A stretch of DNA of 64,000 bases from Cloacibacillus porcorum (GCF_001701045.1 NZ_CP016757.1:1977501-2041500); one strand, 5' to 3'. Shown: positions 25,760-34,821, counted from the first letter of the stretch. Notes: a model not told the origin generated them from the sequence alone. Numbers and translations: made by a program.

Positions 25760-26421
25760 CACTGCCTGGCCCGTCCTACTATCCTGACAAGGTCGCCGTT
25801 TTTAGCGCCGACGGCGTTTGCCTCGTCCGTGTCAATGTGCATTTCCAGCGCGTATTTGTCGCTGACGCGCAGCAGAACGTTGTGTAATACCGCCGAACGC
25901 TCCGGCGAACCCACCTCTACGTCCACAATCTCTTTGTCCTTAAAGCCGTAAACGGCGGCCTCTTTATCAGACATATGGATATGTCTCAGGGCGGCGATGA
26001 CGCTGCCATCTTTTATGACGGAGCCGCGCGGGCCGATTATCTCGATCCCCGGCGTACCGGCGATTTTACCTGATTCGCGTACCGGCGGTCTGAGCCCCAG
26101 CGTGAAACCGTCTGAAAGCGATATTTCAACCTGCGTCTCGGGGCGCAGAGGACCGAGCACGCGGACTTTGCCGATCTGCCCCTTCGGACCCTTGATGGTT
26201 ACGGTCTCCTCCGAGGCATACTGCCCCGGCTGTCCGAGATCCTTTTTATGCGTCAGCTCGCAGCCTTTGCCGAAGAGGGCGTCCATATCCCCGCGGTCAA
26301 GATGTATGTGACGGTTTGAGACGCCCAAGGGTATTCCCGGCCCCTTTGCAAGTTCCTCCAAAACCAGCCGCGTGACCAGTTTTATCAGATTTTCTCTGCT
26401 TTCCGCGCTCTCGGCTGCCAT
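25759..26421 (-). CDS. pduL: PduL phosphate propanoyltransferase
   Basis: A 220-residue phosphotransacylase converting propionyl-CoA and phosphate to propionyl-phosphate, recycling CoA in the lumen. The zinc-site motifs are complete: VSNRHIHLDRGD, AALRHIHMSD and ALEMHIDTDEAN. Residues about 10-24 (NLIKLVTRLVLEEL) form an amphipathic encapsulation helix, so this is the BMC-targeted form. No propionate kinase (PduW) is in the locus; a chromosomal acetate or propionate kinase would have to finish the pathway. Confidence 0.94.
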   Translation of the reverse strand: MAAESAESRENLIKLVTRLVLEELAKGPGIPLGVSNRHIHLDRGDMDALFGKGCELTHKKDLGQPGQYASEETVTIKGPKGQIGKVRVLGPLRPETQVEISLSDGFTLGLRPPVRESGKIAGTPGIEIIGPRGSVIKDGSVIAALRHIHMSDKEAAVYGFKDKEIVDVEVGSPERSAVLHNVLLRVSDKYALEMHIDTDEANAVGAKNGDLVRIVGRARQ

Positions 26422-26433
26422 AACGGTATCTTC

Positions 26434-26709
26434 TTAAAGAGCCTTCGGAAGAAGCTTCTCGACGTCCGCATGAGGACGCGGAATGACGTGCTGGGAGATA
26501 ATCTCTCCGACCTTCTCCGCCGCGCAGGCGCCCGCGTCCACCGCCGCCTTGACAGCGCCCACGTCGCCGCGGACCATGACGGTCACAAGTCCCGAACCTA
26601 TCTTTTCATATCCGATGAGCACGACGTTCGCCGATTTTGTCATCGCGTCGGCCGCCTCGATGGCGCCGACCAGTCCCTTTGTCTCGATCATTCCCAGTGC
26701 TTCACTCAT
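26434..26709 (-). CDS. pduJ: BMC-H shell protein PduJ (second PduA-like copy)
   Basis: A 91-residue canonical hexameric shell protein ([39 protein letters not shown]). It is nearly identical to PduA at 33155-33433. The conserved pore loop KIGSGL suggests a small polar-metabolite pore. Its place between pduK and pduL supports the PduJ assignment by synteny. Confidence 0.92.
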   Translation of the reverse strand: MSEALGMIETKGLVGAIEAADAMTKSANVVLIGYEKIGSGLVTVMVRGDVGAVKAAVDAGACAAEKVGEIISQHVIPRPHADVEKLLPKAL

Positions 26710-26731
26710 TTAGAAAACCTCCTGTTCACTT

Positions 26732-27175
26732 TTACTGCTTTTTAATATTGTTCTGCCGTTTGCCTCTTGGCTGCGCGGCCTTTTTCTCTTCGTTCGGGGC
26801 CTCGGCCGCGGATGCTTCCGGCGCTGCCGGCGGCTCCTCGGCGGATTCCGCCTCGGGCTCTTCCGCCTGCGCCGGGATACCGGCGCCCACTGTATCGGCG
26901 TTGCGCACCATCGTCTCCAGATATGAGCTCGGACGCGCTATCACCCTTGTGCCGACCACCCTGCCGACCTTGGCCGCCGCGGCTTTGGCGGCGGAGACGG
27001 CGGCGTTTACCGCGCCGACATCGCCCTCGACCTTGACGGTCGCCATGCCGCTGCCCCTCGCAAGTTCATAGCCTACAAGGGTAACATTTGCGGACTTCAC
27101 GGCGGCGTCGGCGGCCTCAACGGCGGCGACTAACCCTACGGTCTCGATCAGCCCTAAACTCATCAGGTGTGCCAT
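26732..27175 (-). CDS. pduK: BMC-H shell protein with C-terminal extension (PduK-like)
   Basis: A 147-residue protein. The BMC domain covers about residues 5-90 (SLGLIETVGLVAAVEAADAA). It is followed by an acidic Glu/Ala/Pro-rich linker and a basic tail (PRGKRQNNIKKQ). The pore loop is ARGSGM. PduK proteins carry such extensions, in some cases with cysteines for a metal cluster; no cysteine is present here. The ATG overlaps the pduH stop codon. Confidence 0.85.
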   Translation of the reverse strand: MAHLMSLGLIETVGLVAAVEAADAAVKSANVTLVGYELARGSGMATVKVEGDVGAVNAAVSAAKAAAAKVGRVVGTRVIARPSSYLETMVRNADTVGAGIPAQAEEPEAESAEEPPAAPEASAAEAPNEEKKAAQPRGKRQNNIKKQ

Positions 27176-27555
27176 TACTTCACCACCTTATCAACAATGC
27201 TTTCCGTAATTTTCAGCGGAAGCTTTTTCACAAGCCGTCCCGCGTTTGTTCCGATCACACGAATCTCTTCGCTGTCGGAAGCGGCGGCGGTCTTAAGGAG
27301 CGGCCTATCTCTGTCAAGTTTCGCATAGTGCAGAGCCACCGTTCCGGCGTCTATGCCGATGCCGACCTCCATCTGCGAGGCGCGCGCCGCGTTCCAGGCA
27401 AGGCCGCAGGCCTCATCTTCCGAAGAATCGGCGACCGCCTCGTAGGGTATCCCCTCCTCTTCAAGGCCAAAGCCTATCTGGCGGAGCAGGGCGGCGCTGC
27501 GCGGCCCTTCATGGAAGAATATCTTCACCGTGGGACGCTCCTGCTCAACGTACAT
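27175..27555 (-). CDS. pduH: Diol dehydratase reactivase small subunit PduH
   Basis: About 126 residues with the swiveling-type fold shared with dehydratase medium subunits (IFFHEGPRSAALLRQIGFGLEEEGIPY; EVGIGIDAGTVALHYAKL). With PduG it exchanges damaged cobalamin for fresh adenosylcobalamin. I chose ATG 27555, seven bases after GGAGGGG and just after the pduG TAG. Confidence 0.92.
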   Translation of the reverse strand: MYVEQERPTVKIFFHEGPRSAALLRQIGFGLEEEGIPYEAVADSSEDEACGLAWNAARASQMEVGIGIDAGTVALHYAKLDRDRPLLKTAAASDSEEIRVIGTNAGRLVKKLPLKITESIVDKVVK

Positions 27556-27559
27556 CGCG

Positions 27560-29380
27560 CTACCCCTCCTGCGCCGCGGAGAGAACAAGCCCCGTGGCGA
27601 CGGCGTTGCGCGGTCCGCAGCAGCCGCGGATGTTTCCGCGCCCCGCGACTACCCGGTACTGAGAGAGCGCGTCGGTGACGAGCTGCGGCACCTCGAAGTC
27701 AAGCGCCGAACCGCCGACGAGCACGACAAACTGAATGTCGCGCACGTTTCCGGTGGGGCTGACCCTCTCCAGCGCACGCAGGGCGTTTGTCACAAAGACC
27801 TTCTCCTTAGCCTGGCGGCGTATGAGGCGGATCTTCTCTATCGACTGTTCGCCCTCGATCGGCAGCATTTCGCCGTTCTTGAGGATGACGACCTTAGCAA
27901 AGATATGCGGCGGCAGCGGCTCGTTGAAAAATTCGGCCGTGCCGTTTTCATGGCGGATGTGGAAGAGGCTCTCGACCTTCGCAAGAGAATATTTCTTGAC
28001 GTCCTCCGCCGTTTCAAAGCTCTCAAGCCCCATCTCGGACTGGATCAGAAGCGTCACCATGTTACCGGCGCCCGCGAGGTGTATCGAATGTATCACGCCC
28101 TCTTTGCTGATTATCGAGGCGTCCGTCGAACCGGCCCCCATGTCTAATATCGCCAGGGGCTTCGACGAGCCGGGGGTGGTCAAAGCGCCGAGAATCGCCA
28201 TATCGGCCTCAACGCCGCCGACCCTCACGGGTACGCCGATTTTCTCGGAGAACTCGCGAGCGATCGCCTCCATCTGCAGACGGTCGGCCTTGACCATCGC
28301 CGCGATGCCGACGGCGTTTTCCTGCGAAAATTCATTCGCGAGGCCGCCGCGCACCCTCTGCGGTGTAAATGTATCGACGGCGAGAAGGTCCTGTATCTTG
28401 ATCTCACGCGTATGCTGCCCGGTAAGGTTCGCCATTACGAGGCGCACCTTCTCAAGCATGCCGCCGGCGTTTGTGCCGGGTTCGCCGCGTACATCCTCCA
28501 CCGCGGGTATCGCGCGGACGCCGTTCATGATTTTTTCGGCGCCGTCGTCCACGTCGACCTTGACGGTCTTGCCGCCACCGGTGATCTCAATGAACCCGGC
28601 GGGGATACGGCGCTCTTTTACGTCGCCCTCCGGCGTTTTGATGACCACCGCGGAGCGGTTGCCGATGAGGGCGCGGGCGATCGGGACGACCTGCCGCGTC
28701 TCGTCGGGAGTGAGGTCGAAGAGCGTAGCGATCCCGTACGGATTTGATAGAACCTCAACGACGCCGCCGGTGGCCGCAACCTCCACCGCCGCCGGCATGC
28801 CGAGGGGGACCTTGTCTATCAGTCCCACCTCGTCGACGATAGGCATCTTCGTCTCAAGGCGGTTGTTTATCAGCACCCCGTCGTCGCGCTGCGCGATCGC
28901 GGCGCTGATCCTGCCTCCGCGGCGGCGGTAGGCGTTGAGCGCCTTCGCGGCGTATTCAAAATCGACCGACGCCGGGATGACCGCTATATAAGTATCCTCC
29001 GAGGCGCTCTTGGAAATGAGTTCCTCTATATTTACGGTGATCCCCTTCCCCACGCCGAGGCCTCCCGGCGTCGCGGGGTTGTGTCCGATCATCGTCGATT
29101 CCGTGATGATCGTTTCGGTGATCGTCTCCATCGCGACATCCCCTATGACGGGCGCCGCCTCGTTGAGGCGTACCTCTGTCAGATCCTCTATGGAAACACC
29201 GGCCTCTTCCAAAGCGCAGGTCAGAGAATGAAAGACGCCGTTGATGTTCTGGCGGGTACCTTTAATACCGGTCGTCGGCACTGTCGCGCCGCCGAGGAAC
29301 TCCGCCTTTCCATCCGCTATCTTTGCTAACGCCGTCTCTGTCGTTGCGTTGCCGATGTCTATACCTGCGACTATTTTCAT
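27560..29380 (-). CDS. pduG: Diol dehydratase reactivase large subunit PduG
   Basis: A 606-residue ATPase of the DdrA/PduG family with an actin-like core (VAGIDIGNATTETALA at residues 4-19; ILDMGAGSTDASII; VVLVGGSALDFEVP). It has long conserved stretches known for the family (IGHNPATPGGLGVGKG). With PduH it releases inactivated cobalamin from PduCDE. The gap to pduE is 24 bases. Confidence 0.95.
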   Translation of the reverse strand: MKIVAGIDIGNATTETALAKIADGKAEFLGGATVPTTGIKGTRQNINGVFHSLTCALEEAGVSIEDLTEVRLNEAAPVIGDVAMETITETIITESTMIGHNPATPGGLGVGKGITVNIEELISKSASEDTYIAVIPASVDFEYAAKALNAYRRRGGRISAAIAQRDDGVLINNRLETKMPIVDEVGLIDKVPLGMPAAVEVAATGGVVEVLSNPYGIATLFDLTPDETRQVVPIARALIGNRSAVVIKTPEGDVKERRIPAGFIEITGGGKTVKVDVDDGAEKIMNGVRAIPAVEDVRGEPGTNAGGMLEKVRLVMANLTGQHTREIKIQDLLAVDTFTPQRVRGGLANEFSQENAVGIAAMVKADRLQMEAIAREFSEKIGVPVRVGGVEADMAILGALTTPGSSKPLAILDMGAGSTDASIISKEGVIHSIHLAGAGNMVTLLIQSEMGLESFETAEDVKKYSLAKVESLFHIRHENGTAEFFNEPLPPHIFAKVVILKNGEMLPIEGEQSIEKIRLIRRQAKEKVFVTNALRALERVSPTGNVRDIQFVVLVGGSALDFEVPQLVTDALSQYRVVAGRGNIRGCCGPRNAVATGLVLSAAQEG

Positions 29381-29404
29381 AGGGGTCTCCTTTCAGAAAT
29401 ACCT

Positions 29405-29911
29405 TTAATCCTTCTTGAGACGACCTCTTGCCTCGTAGACCGCGGCGGCCTCTCTCACAAGTCCGCCGGATATCTTCGCGTTGTATTTCGTCTCAAGTTC
29501 CTCGGCGATGGCAAGCAGCTCGGCCTTCGTCGAACGGTAGGGACGGAGTGCGTTGTATATCTCAAGGAGCCGGTCGTCGCCGACGGCGATAAGCTCGGCA
29601 GCGCGGCGCATGTTGTTCGCAAACGCGCCGCGGCCCACGGATTCGGCAACCTGGGCCTGCATCTCCAGAGTCTCGGGGGAGATGCGCATATCGTCCGAGG
29701 TGACGTTTCCGGCGAGCAGGCCGGCCTTCGTCATATCGGTGAATTTCTTGCCCGTCGGGCTCTGAAGTTTATCCGCCGATTTCTCGCTGAGCGGATAATT
29801 CGCGGCGGTCATCCTGCCGCCCGCGGAGACGGAGGGCGCGGGTTTCCCCTCGGCCTTCATGGCCTCCATGACCTTTTCTACTATCAGTTTCATCATAAGT
29901 TCCTGATCCAT
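29405..29911 (-). CDS. pduE: B12-dependent diol dehydratase small subunit PduE
   Basis: A 168-residue gamma subunit. It has an N-terminal amphipathic helix (MDQELMMKLIVEKVMEAMKA), a Pro/Gly linker, then the conserved SEKSADKLQSPTGKKFTDMT and LLEIYNALRPYRSTKAELLA. The family subunit packs against PduC in the heterohexamer. The short N-terminal extension, as in PduD, fits packaging into the shell. Confidence 0.94.
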   Translation of the reverse strand: MDQELMMKLIVEKVMEAMKAEGKPAPSVSAGGRMTAANYPLSEKSADKLQSPTGKKFTDMTKAGLLAGNVTSDDMRISPETLEMQAQVAESVGRGAFANNMRRAAELIAVGDDRLLEIYNALRPYRSTKAELLAIAEELETKYNAKISGGLVREAAAVYEARGRLKKD

Positions 29912-29923
29912 TACTCTGCCTCC

Positions 29924-30589
29924 TTACTTAAACGAAACAGCAATGCTCTGCGGCTTCTTGTTGTTGTCGACGTGCTCCGTCTCCTTGATGTGGAGCAGGG
30001 CGGCGATAGCCTGGTAGGCAGGGCGCGCCATCTGGTCGTTTCTTACGGGAACAGGAGTCGGCGCCTCGCCCTTCGCATACTTCGCGGCGTTTTTGCCTAT
30101 CTGGCGATAGGTCGCGAGGTCGATAAGCGGAGCCTGAGAGAAGAGCTCAAGGTTGCTGAGCGGAGGAAGGTTCTTCTGATGGATAACGGTCGTTCCCTTC
30201 GACTGGATGCCGATACCGATGCCGGAGCCGCTGTACTCGGCCGCATCATGGGCGATGAAGGAGACGTCCGACGTGCGGTAGACTTTGATCACGCGCCACT
30301 TCATCCCCTCTTCCTCAATGCCGGCGAGTATCTCGCGCAGCACCTTGTCATGGGGGATGCCGAGGATCGTCTTTGTCTGGTAGACGCCGAATGCGGGGGC
30401 CAGGCCGACGACCACTTCGTCGGAGGCGGCGCCCTTAGGCGCTTCGCCCGTCTCGCGGAGCTCCAGTTTGCTTACCTCGTCGGTGATAACGGGCTTATTA
30501 TCAGCAGCCGCCCTCTTCTCTTCCTGTGCCGTAACTTCGGCGATTACCTCTTCTATAAAGGAGCGCAGTACCTTTTCGTCAAAAGTCAT
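29924..30589 (-). CDS. pduD: B12-dependent diol dehydratase medium subunit PduD
   Basis: A 221-residue beta subunit. Residues 1-18 form an encapsulation-type helix ([18 protein letters not shown]), followed by a linker. The conserved core is [21 protein letters not shown], and [22 protein letters not shown] contributes to the cobalamin base-on site between PduC and PduD. It is spaced 12-15 bases from its operon neighbours. Confidence 0.95.
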   Translation of the reverse strand: MTFDEKVLRSFIEEVIAEVTAQEEKRAAADNKPVITDEVSKLELRETGEAPKGAASDEVVVGLAPAFGVYQTKTILGIPHDKVLREILAGIEEEGMKWRVIKVYRTSDVSFIAHDAAEYSGSGIGIGIQSKGTTVIHQKNLPPLSNLELFSQAPLIDLATYRQIGKNAAKYAKGEAPTPVPVRNDQMARPAYQAIAALLHIKETEHVDNNKKPQSIAVSFK

Positions 30590-30604
30590 CTCGTATCACC
30601 TCTT

Positions 30605-32266
30605 TTAGATATCTTCCGGCCTAATTGCCTGGCTGATATTTTTGATCTCGTCCCAGCGTTCGTCCGAGATCTGGTATCCGGTCATCGGGCCGTGGTAATC
30701 GTTAGGTTCATTGACTGCGCTTATGACATGGAAGTTCTCGTCAAGAATCGCGGAGGTGTGGAGATAGTCGCCTGCGACGCGCTGCTTGAGCATTCCGAAC
30801 ACGCCCTCGGCGACGTCGGGGAAGCCGGCCTTTTCAAGGGCCTTCACGAAGTCAATGCCAGTGACCTTGCGCGCCATCATCTCTTCGATAGCCTTGAGGT
30901 CCTCGTTGACATTACGGTCCGGCATGTCCTTGCTTCCGTTGGCGTATGTCGCGGCCTCGACCTCTTCGTCGGTGATCGCTGGGAGTCCTAGTTCACGGAA
31001 CACTCCCTGCAGGGCGCGGGCGGCCTTGTTGCGGATACGGATAACGTCCTCTTCCTTAACGGGCTGAAGTCCGCCGTCGATCCTCATGTCGCGCTGGATG
31101 ATGTTCCAGTCGTCGAAGTCCTCGGCGTCCCAGTTCGAACCGGCGAACATATTGTCGTAGTTCGGCGTCGCGCTGTAGCCGGAGCAGACGAAGTCCGTGC
31201 CGGAGAAGAACTGCGGAACCGAGCGGGCGACGCGGCGGAGGTCCGAATGCGTGAAGGTCTGGTCGTTTGACGAGGTACACTCAAGGTCGAGCAGCATCGC
31301 GATGAGGTTCTCCGCGGCTACCGCGCGGATGCCTCCCGGCACGCCGGCGGGAACGCCGATGCAGGATACGGAGCCGTTCTGGGTTCCCTGCACGCCTGCG
31401 CCCTTGGTGATCGCGAGGCAGCGGGCCTCAAGGTAAAGCATCGATTTGCCCTCTGCGTATCCCATCTGTACCTCTGATCCGGTACCCGAGGTGAAACGCA
31501 TCTTGAGTCCGCGCGAGGCGTAGCAGGAGGCCAGGAAGGCCTTCGAATAGGGGGTGTCGTCGCCGTCCATAAAGACGGGTTCCGTACCGTAGACGGAGAT
31601 CGTCTCAGCGTATGTCGTAAAGCCGCGCATACCTAGCTGAAGCTCCGTCGCCTCTTCAAGCGCACACTGGGTGAGTATCCCCTGGCGTCCGGTCTGGGCG
31701 CCGATGAGCAGCGACATTGCGTTGAAGGGGGCATATCTGGCGATACCGACCGTCGTCTCCATTTCGTCGAATCCGCGGATGGCCGCCTCAGCGGCGTCGG
31801 CGGCGATCTGTATCGGGTTGTCTTTGACATTCGTCACATGGCACTGGTTGCTCGGCATCTTGCGCGCGCGCATCTTCGTCATCGCCATCATGATCTCCAC
31901 GATGGTCAGCTTATTGACGACGTCGACGAGTTTCGCGGGCGTAATGCAGAGGGTCATGTCGAGTATCTCCTTGCGGGAGACGTTTATATCTATCAGTTTT
32001 CTGGCTATTTCAAGCGAATCCATCGCCATAACGCGCTCGGCGCCGTCAAGCCTGATCGCGTGGTCGGCGATAAAGGTGTCGAGCATGTCGAACTCCGCTC
32101 TTGATTTTCCGTCCAGCTCCGTGACCACACCGTTCTCTATCTTGATGCTCGGCTTCGGGTCAAAGGGGCTGTTCATGGCGATCAATCCGACTTCCGGCCA
32201 CTCCTGTACAAATCCGTCTTTATTTACAGGACGCGCCGCAAGGGCTTCAAAGCGTTTTGATTTCAT
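30605..32266 (-). CDS. pduC: B12-dependent diol dehydratase large subunit PduC
   Basis: A 553-residue catalytic subunit with a TIM barrel. It is very similar to Klebsiella/Salmonella PduC throughout (MKSKRFEALAARPVN start; HVTNVKDNPIQIAADAAE; CALEEATELQLGMRG; QNGSVSCIGVP; TSSNDQTFTHSD). The QNGSVSC region is as in diol dehydratases, so 1,2-propanediol is the likely preferred substrate, with glycerol as an alternative and suicide substrate. It makes propanal inside the shell. Confidence 0.96.
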   Translation of the reverse strand: MKSKRFEALAARPVNKDGFVQEWPEVGLIAMNSPFDPKPSIKIENGVVTELDGKSRAEFDMLDTFIADHAIRLDGAERVMAMDSLEIARKLIDINVSRKEILDMTLCITPAKLVDVVNKLTIVEIMMAMTKMRARKMPSNQCHVTNVKDNPIQIAADAAEAAIRGFDEMETTVGIARYAPFNAMSLLIGAQTGRQGILTQCALEEATELQLGMRGFTTYAETISVYGTEPVFMDGDDTPYSKAFLASCYASRGLKMRFTSGTGSEVQMGYAEGKSMLYLEARCLAITKGAGVQGTQNGSVSCIGVPAGVPGGIRAVAAENLIAMLLDLECTSSNDQTFTHSDLRRVARSVPQFFSGTDFVCSGYSATPNYDNMFAGSNWDAEDFDDWNIIQRDMRIDGGLQPVKEEDVIRIRNKAARALQGVFRELGLPAITDEEVEAATYANGSKDMPDRNVNEDLKAIEEMMARKVTGIDFVKALEKAGFPDVAEGVFGMLKQRVAGDYLHTSAILDENFHVISAVNEPNDYHGPMTGYQISDERWDEIKNISQAIRPEDI

Positions 32267-32284
32267 AAGTCACCATCTCCTTCT

Positions 32285-33103
32285 TTAGATGATGTAGGGC
32301 TGGGTCGTTGATTTGAGCTCCGTCGCGGGGTCCAGAGTGACCAGTACCTGCTTGCCTACTTCGCGGGCGGCGATGATCGCCTGCTTGACGGCGCCGGAAT
32401 CACCGCTGAAGGTAAGGATGACTTCGTTCGAGAAGCTCGTCCCGCCGTTTGCCGGTGAGGAATATCCGATGACGTCCACCGTCGCCGCCTTGACGGCCGT
32501 ATCGCCGAGAAGGACGCCGATTGCCGCGGGAGCGCCGACGGTAATGCCGAAGGCTTTGCCTATCGGAGCGCCGAATGCCTTGTTGAGGGCGTAGCTCGCG
32601 CGCGCCGTATACTGGAACTCAAGGTGCCCGGCGTTGTTGCCGTAGACGTCGCCGAAGGTGCGGTCAAGCTCTCTGAGGGCGACCTCTACCGCTCTTCTAA
32701 CATCAGAAACATCTTCGGCTCCGAAAATAATGAGGGAACCGTGACCGGCGCCGCCCTCTGTATCACGGGGGAGTTCAATCTTAAGTATTTCACTGTTCGT
32801 CGCCTTAACCGCCTCGTCGGCTGCGAAGATATGCGGGCCGGCTCCGGTACGGCCGCCGAGGATGCCGATCGAACGGAACTTCTTGTCGATGCCCATCTTC
32901 TCGTGCATCTGGTGGTCCACGTTGGCGATCACTAGGCCGATCGTGTGGCCGATCGCCGTGCCGACAAATTCCGTGAGGCCGCATCCGGCTTCGCAGCAGC
33001 AGTCCTCAACCGCTTTGGCCGCAGCTTCCGGCTTGGCCGTCTCAATATTTCCGAGCTTTTTCGTAAGTTCGTCCATGATCTTGTTGACCAGTTCGTCTTT
33101 CAT
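32285..33103 (-). CDS. pduB: Tandem-BMC shell protein PduB with N-terminal cysteine cluster
   Basis: A 272-residue trimeric BMC-T shell protein. Residues 1-20 form an amphipathic helix (LVNKIMDELTKKLG) known in PduB to tether the enzyme core to the shell. A linker follows, then the domain from LTEFVGTAIGHTIGLVIANVD. The conserved RSIGILGGRTGAGPHIFAADEA and ELDRTFGDVYGN are present. Unusually, the linker has Cys35, Cys36, Cys37 and Cys41, where Salmonella PduB has a single Cys, so metal binding or disulfide control is possible. Confidence 0.94.
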   Translation of the reverse strand: MKDELVNKIMDELTKKLGNIETAKPEAAAKAVEDCCCEAGCGLTEFVGTAIGHTIGLVIANVDHQMHEKMGIDKKFRSIGILGGRTGAGPHIFAADEAVKATNSEILKIELPRDTEGGAGHGSLIIFGAEDVSDVRRAVEVALRELDRTFGDVYGNNAGHLEFQYTARASYALNKAFGAPIGKAFGITVGAPAAIGVLLGDTAVKAATVDVIGYSSPANGGTSFSNEVILTFSGDSGAVKQAIIAAREVGKQVLVTLDPATELKSTTQPYII

Positions 33104-33154
33104 ATTCTCGTTACCTCCGTTATCTTCTCTTAATTAATTGTGATGGGGCTGCAG

Positions 33155-33433
33155 CTATTCCTGCGCGGGAAGGATCTTTTCCACATCTGTGTGAGGACGC
33201 GGAATGACATGCTGGGATACGATCTCTCCGACCTTCTCCGCCGCGCATGCGCCTGCGTCCACCGCGGCCTTCACCGCGCCAACGTCACCTCTGACCATCA
33301 CCGTTACAAGGCCGGAGCCGATCTTTTCGTACCCGACCAGGGATACGTTCGCTGACTTCACCATCGCGTCCGCCGCTTCGATGGCGCCGACAAGTCCGCG
33401 GGTTTCAACCATACCAAGAGCTTCTTTCTGCAT
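33155..33433 (-). CDS. pduA: Major BMC-H shell protein PduA
   Basis: A 92-residue hexameric shell protein and the first gene of the large operon. ATG 33433 has GAGGAGG six bases upstream. The pore loop KIGSGL is as in PduA/J, which let propanediol through. It is almost identical to the PduJ copy at 26434-26709, differing mainly at both ends. The gap to pduB is 51 bases. Confidence 0.95.
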   Translation of the reverse strand: MQKEALGMVETRGLVGAIEAADAMVKSANVSLVGYEKIGSGLVTVMVRGDVGAVKAAVDAGACAAEKVGEIVSQHVIPRPHTDVEKILPAQE

Positions 33434-33504
33434 GTTTGTCCTCCTCATCATATTGAAGATCTATTGAGTTTCATGCCTGTGGCCCTTATTATTAAATATG
33501 AAGG

Positions 33505-33567
33505 TTTTTTATGCTCAGCGCTTTTTTATGCTTCTAGGGGATTTTTTTATGGAATTTTCAGAATAAA
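33505..33567 (-). promoter_or_regulatory. pdu control region: three TTTTTTATG repeats and a CodY-like box
   Basis: Direct repeats TTTTTTATGCT (33505-33515 and 33522-33532) and TTTTTTATGG (33543-33551) are spaced 17 and 21 bp, a pattern suited to AraC-type activators that bind tandem half-sites. Overlapping the last, AATTTTCAGAATAAA (33553-33567) matches the CodY consensus AATTTTCWGAAAATT at 12 of 15 positions. The region lies between the AraC-type regulator gene and pduA. The AT-rich stretch at 33480-33500 may hold the promoter. Confidence 0.5.
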
Positions 33568-33612
33568 TACGGGGGTCAATGCTACGTATTACCGCATTGA
33601 CCCCCGTATTTA
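33564..33612. other. 19-bp perfect hairpin between regulator gene and pduA
   Basis: TAAATACGGGGGTCAATGC (33564-33582) is fully complementary to GCATTGACCCCCGTATTTA (33594-33612) around an 11-base loop. It has no strong T-run on either side. It may end the regulator transcript or be a protein-binding palindrome controlling pduA. Confidence 0.6.
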
Positions 33613-33684
33613 AAAATGTGTATCATAAATTTTTGACTGTCGGCTTAACAGGTTAAAGCGAAGATATATCAGAATGACAAAAAT

Positions 33685-34779
33685 CTACCCGCCGCTCTTT
33701 TTATCTGCGATGAAACGCTGCCGGTATTCCGTCGGGGAGAGGCCGACCTTCTTTTTAAAGACCTTGCTGAAGTAATTCGTCTCGTTGTACGAAAGTTCAC
33801 AGGCGATGTTTATCACAGGCATATCCGTGTTCTGAAGCATATCTTTCGCTATCTCGATCCGCCTGTCCGTAACATAGACGATAAAATTGGTCCCCATCGC
33901 CTTTTTGAAAACTTTACTGAAATAGCTGGGGCTCATGTTGATATGCTCGGCCGCCGAATCAAGGGTGATGCCGTTCTTGATGTTGAGCTCTATATAGTTG
34001 AGCACTTTTTTGAGTTCGTCTCCAGTGTTGAGCTGGAACTTTTCCAGCTCGACGAAGATAAAATCTATCATCTCTTCGATGATCTCCGAGGATTCAAAGC
34101 GCCGGACCTGGATATTGTAATTCGTAAAGAAGCGCTCAAGACAGCTCTCCAGCTTCTTTTGCAGCTCCTCATTACCATACCACCGGCCGATCTCCGAGAT
34201 GCCGCGCGCAAAATTTATAATGCCGCTTCTGATGTTCTTCGCGCTGTGGTCGGAATAGATGAGTCCAAGATATTCCTTGGCGATGTTTTTAGATTTTTTA
34301 TAGTCACATTCGTGGATGCAGTTTTCCAATAACTTGAGATAGCGGACAAAGTCCTCCTCATCCGCCGCGGCCGCCTCTTTTTTCACGGGAGCACCCTTGC
34401 GGCTCTGCGCTATAACGTTCTCCACGAGAGATATGAGCTGCTCGCGGCGGTAGGGCTTCAAAAGGTAGCCGTCGGCGTTGAAGCGGGTCGCCATCCGCGC
34501 GATACGCTCCTCCCTCTTTACCGAGGTAAGTATCAGTGAAATGCTCACGTTCACGTTGCGCGCGCTGTGGACCAGCACCTCGGCGAAATCGGAATAGATG
34601 GAATAATAGGGGATGTTGACGATCAGGAGGTCTATATCGCCATTTTTGACGAGCTCCGCGGCCTCGGGACCCTCTGCCGCCGAAAGCAGCTCAACAGACG
34701 ACGAAAACTTTTTTTCAAGTACGTCATGCATCATCCGTCTATCAATCGCGCTGCTGTCAACCACGAGAATCCTGTACAT
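33685..34779 (-). CDS. AraC-type response-regulator-like protein with degenerate receiver
   Basis: A 364-residue cytosolic regulator. Residues 1-120 form a receiver fold with the acidic pocket Asp8, Thr85 and Lys108 kept, but the phosphoacceptor is Asn55 (LLIVNIP in place of LLxDIxMP). Residues about 130-260 are a helical region of unknown type. Residues about 262-360 are two AraC helix-turn-helix motifs (LDSAAEHINMSPSYFSKVFK; INIACELSYNETNYFSKVFK). It is the likely activator of the pdu operon starting 250 bp downstream. GGAGGTG precedes the ATG. Confidence 0.87.
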   Translation of the reverse strand: MYRILVVDSSAIDRRMMHDVLEKKFSSSVELLSAAEGPEAAELVKNGDIDLLIVNIPYYSIYSDFAEVLVHSARNVNVSISLILTSVKREERIARMATRFNADGYLLKPYRREQLISLVENVIAQSRKGAPVKKEAAAADEEDFVRYLKLLENCIHECDYKKSKNIAKEYLGLIYSDHSAKNIRSGIINFARGISEIGRWYGNEELQKKLESCLERFFTNYNIQVRRFESSEIIEEMIDFIFVELEKFQLNTGDELKKVLNYIELNIKNGITLDSAAEHINMSPSYFSKVFKKAMGTNFIVYVTDRRIEIAKDMLQNTDMPVINIACELSYNETNYFSKVFKKKVGLSPTEYRQRFIADKKSGG

Positions 34780-34821
34780 TTCAGCACCTCCGCCTCTGCG
34801 CCTGAAAACCTGATCCTCCTT

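Noticed and set aside
16001-33433. Ethanolamine (Eut) rather than propanediol compartment
   Set aside because: EutJ is present, but there is no EutBC ammonia-lyase or EutL. A full diol dehydratase (PduCDE) with its reactivase fixes the assignment.
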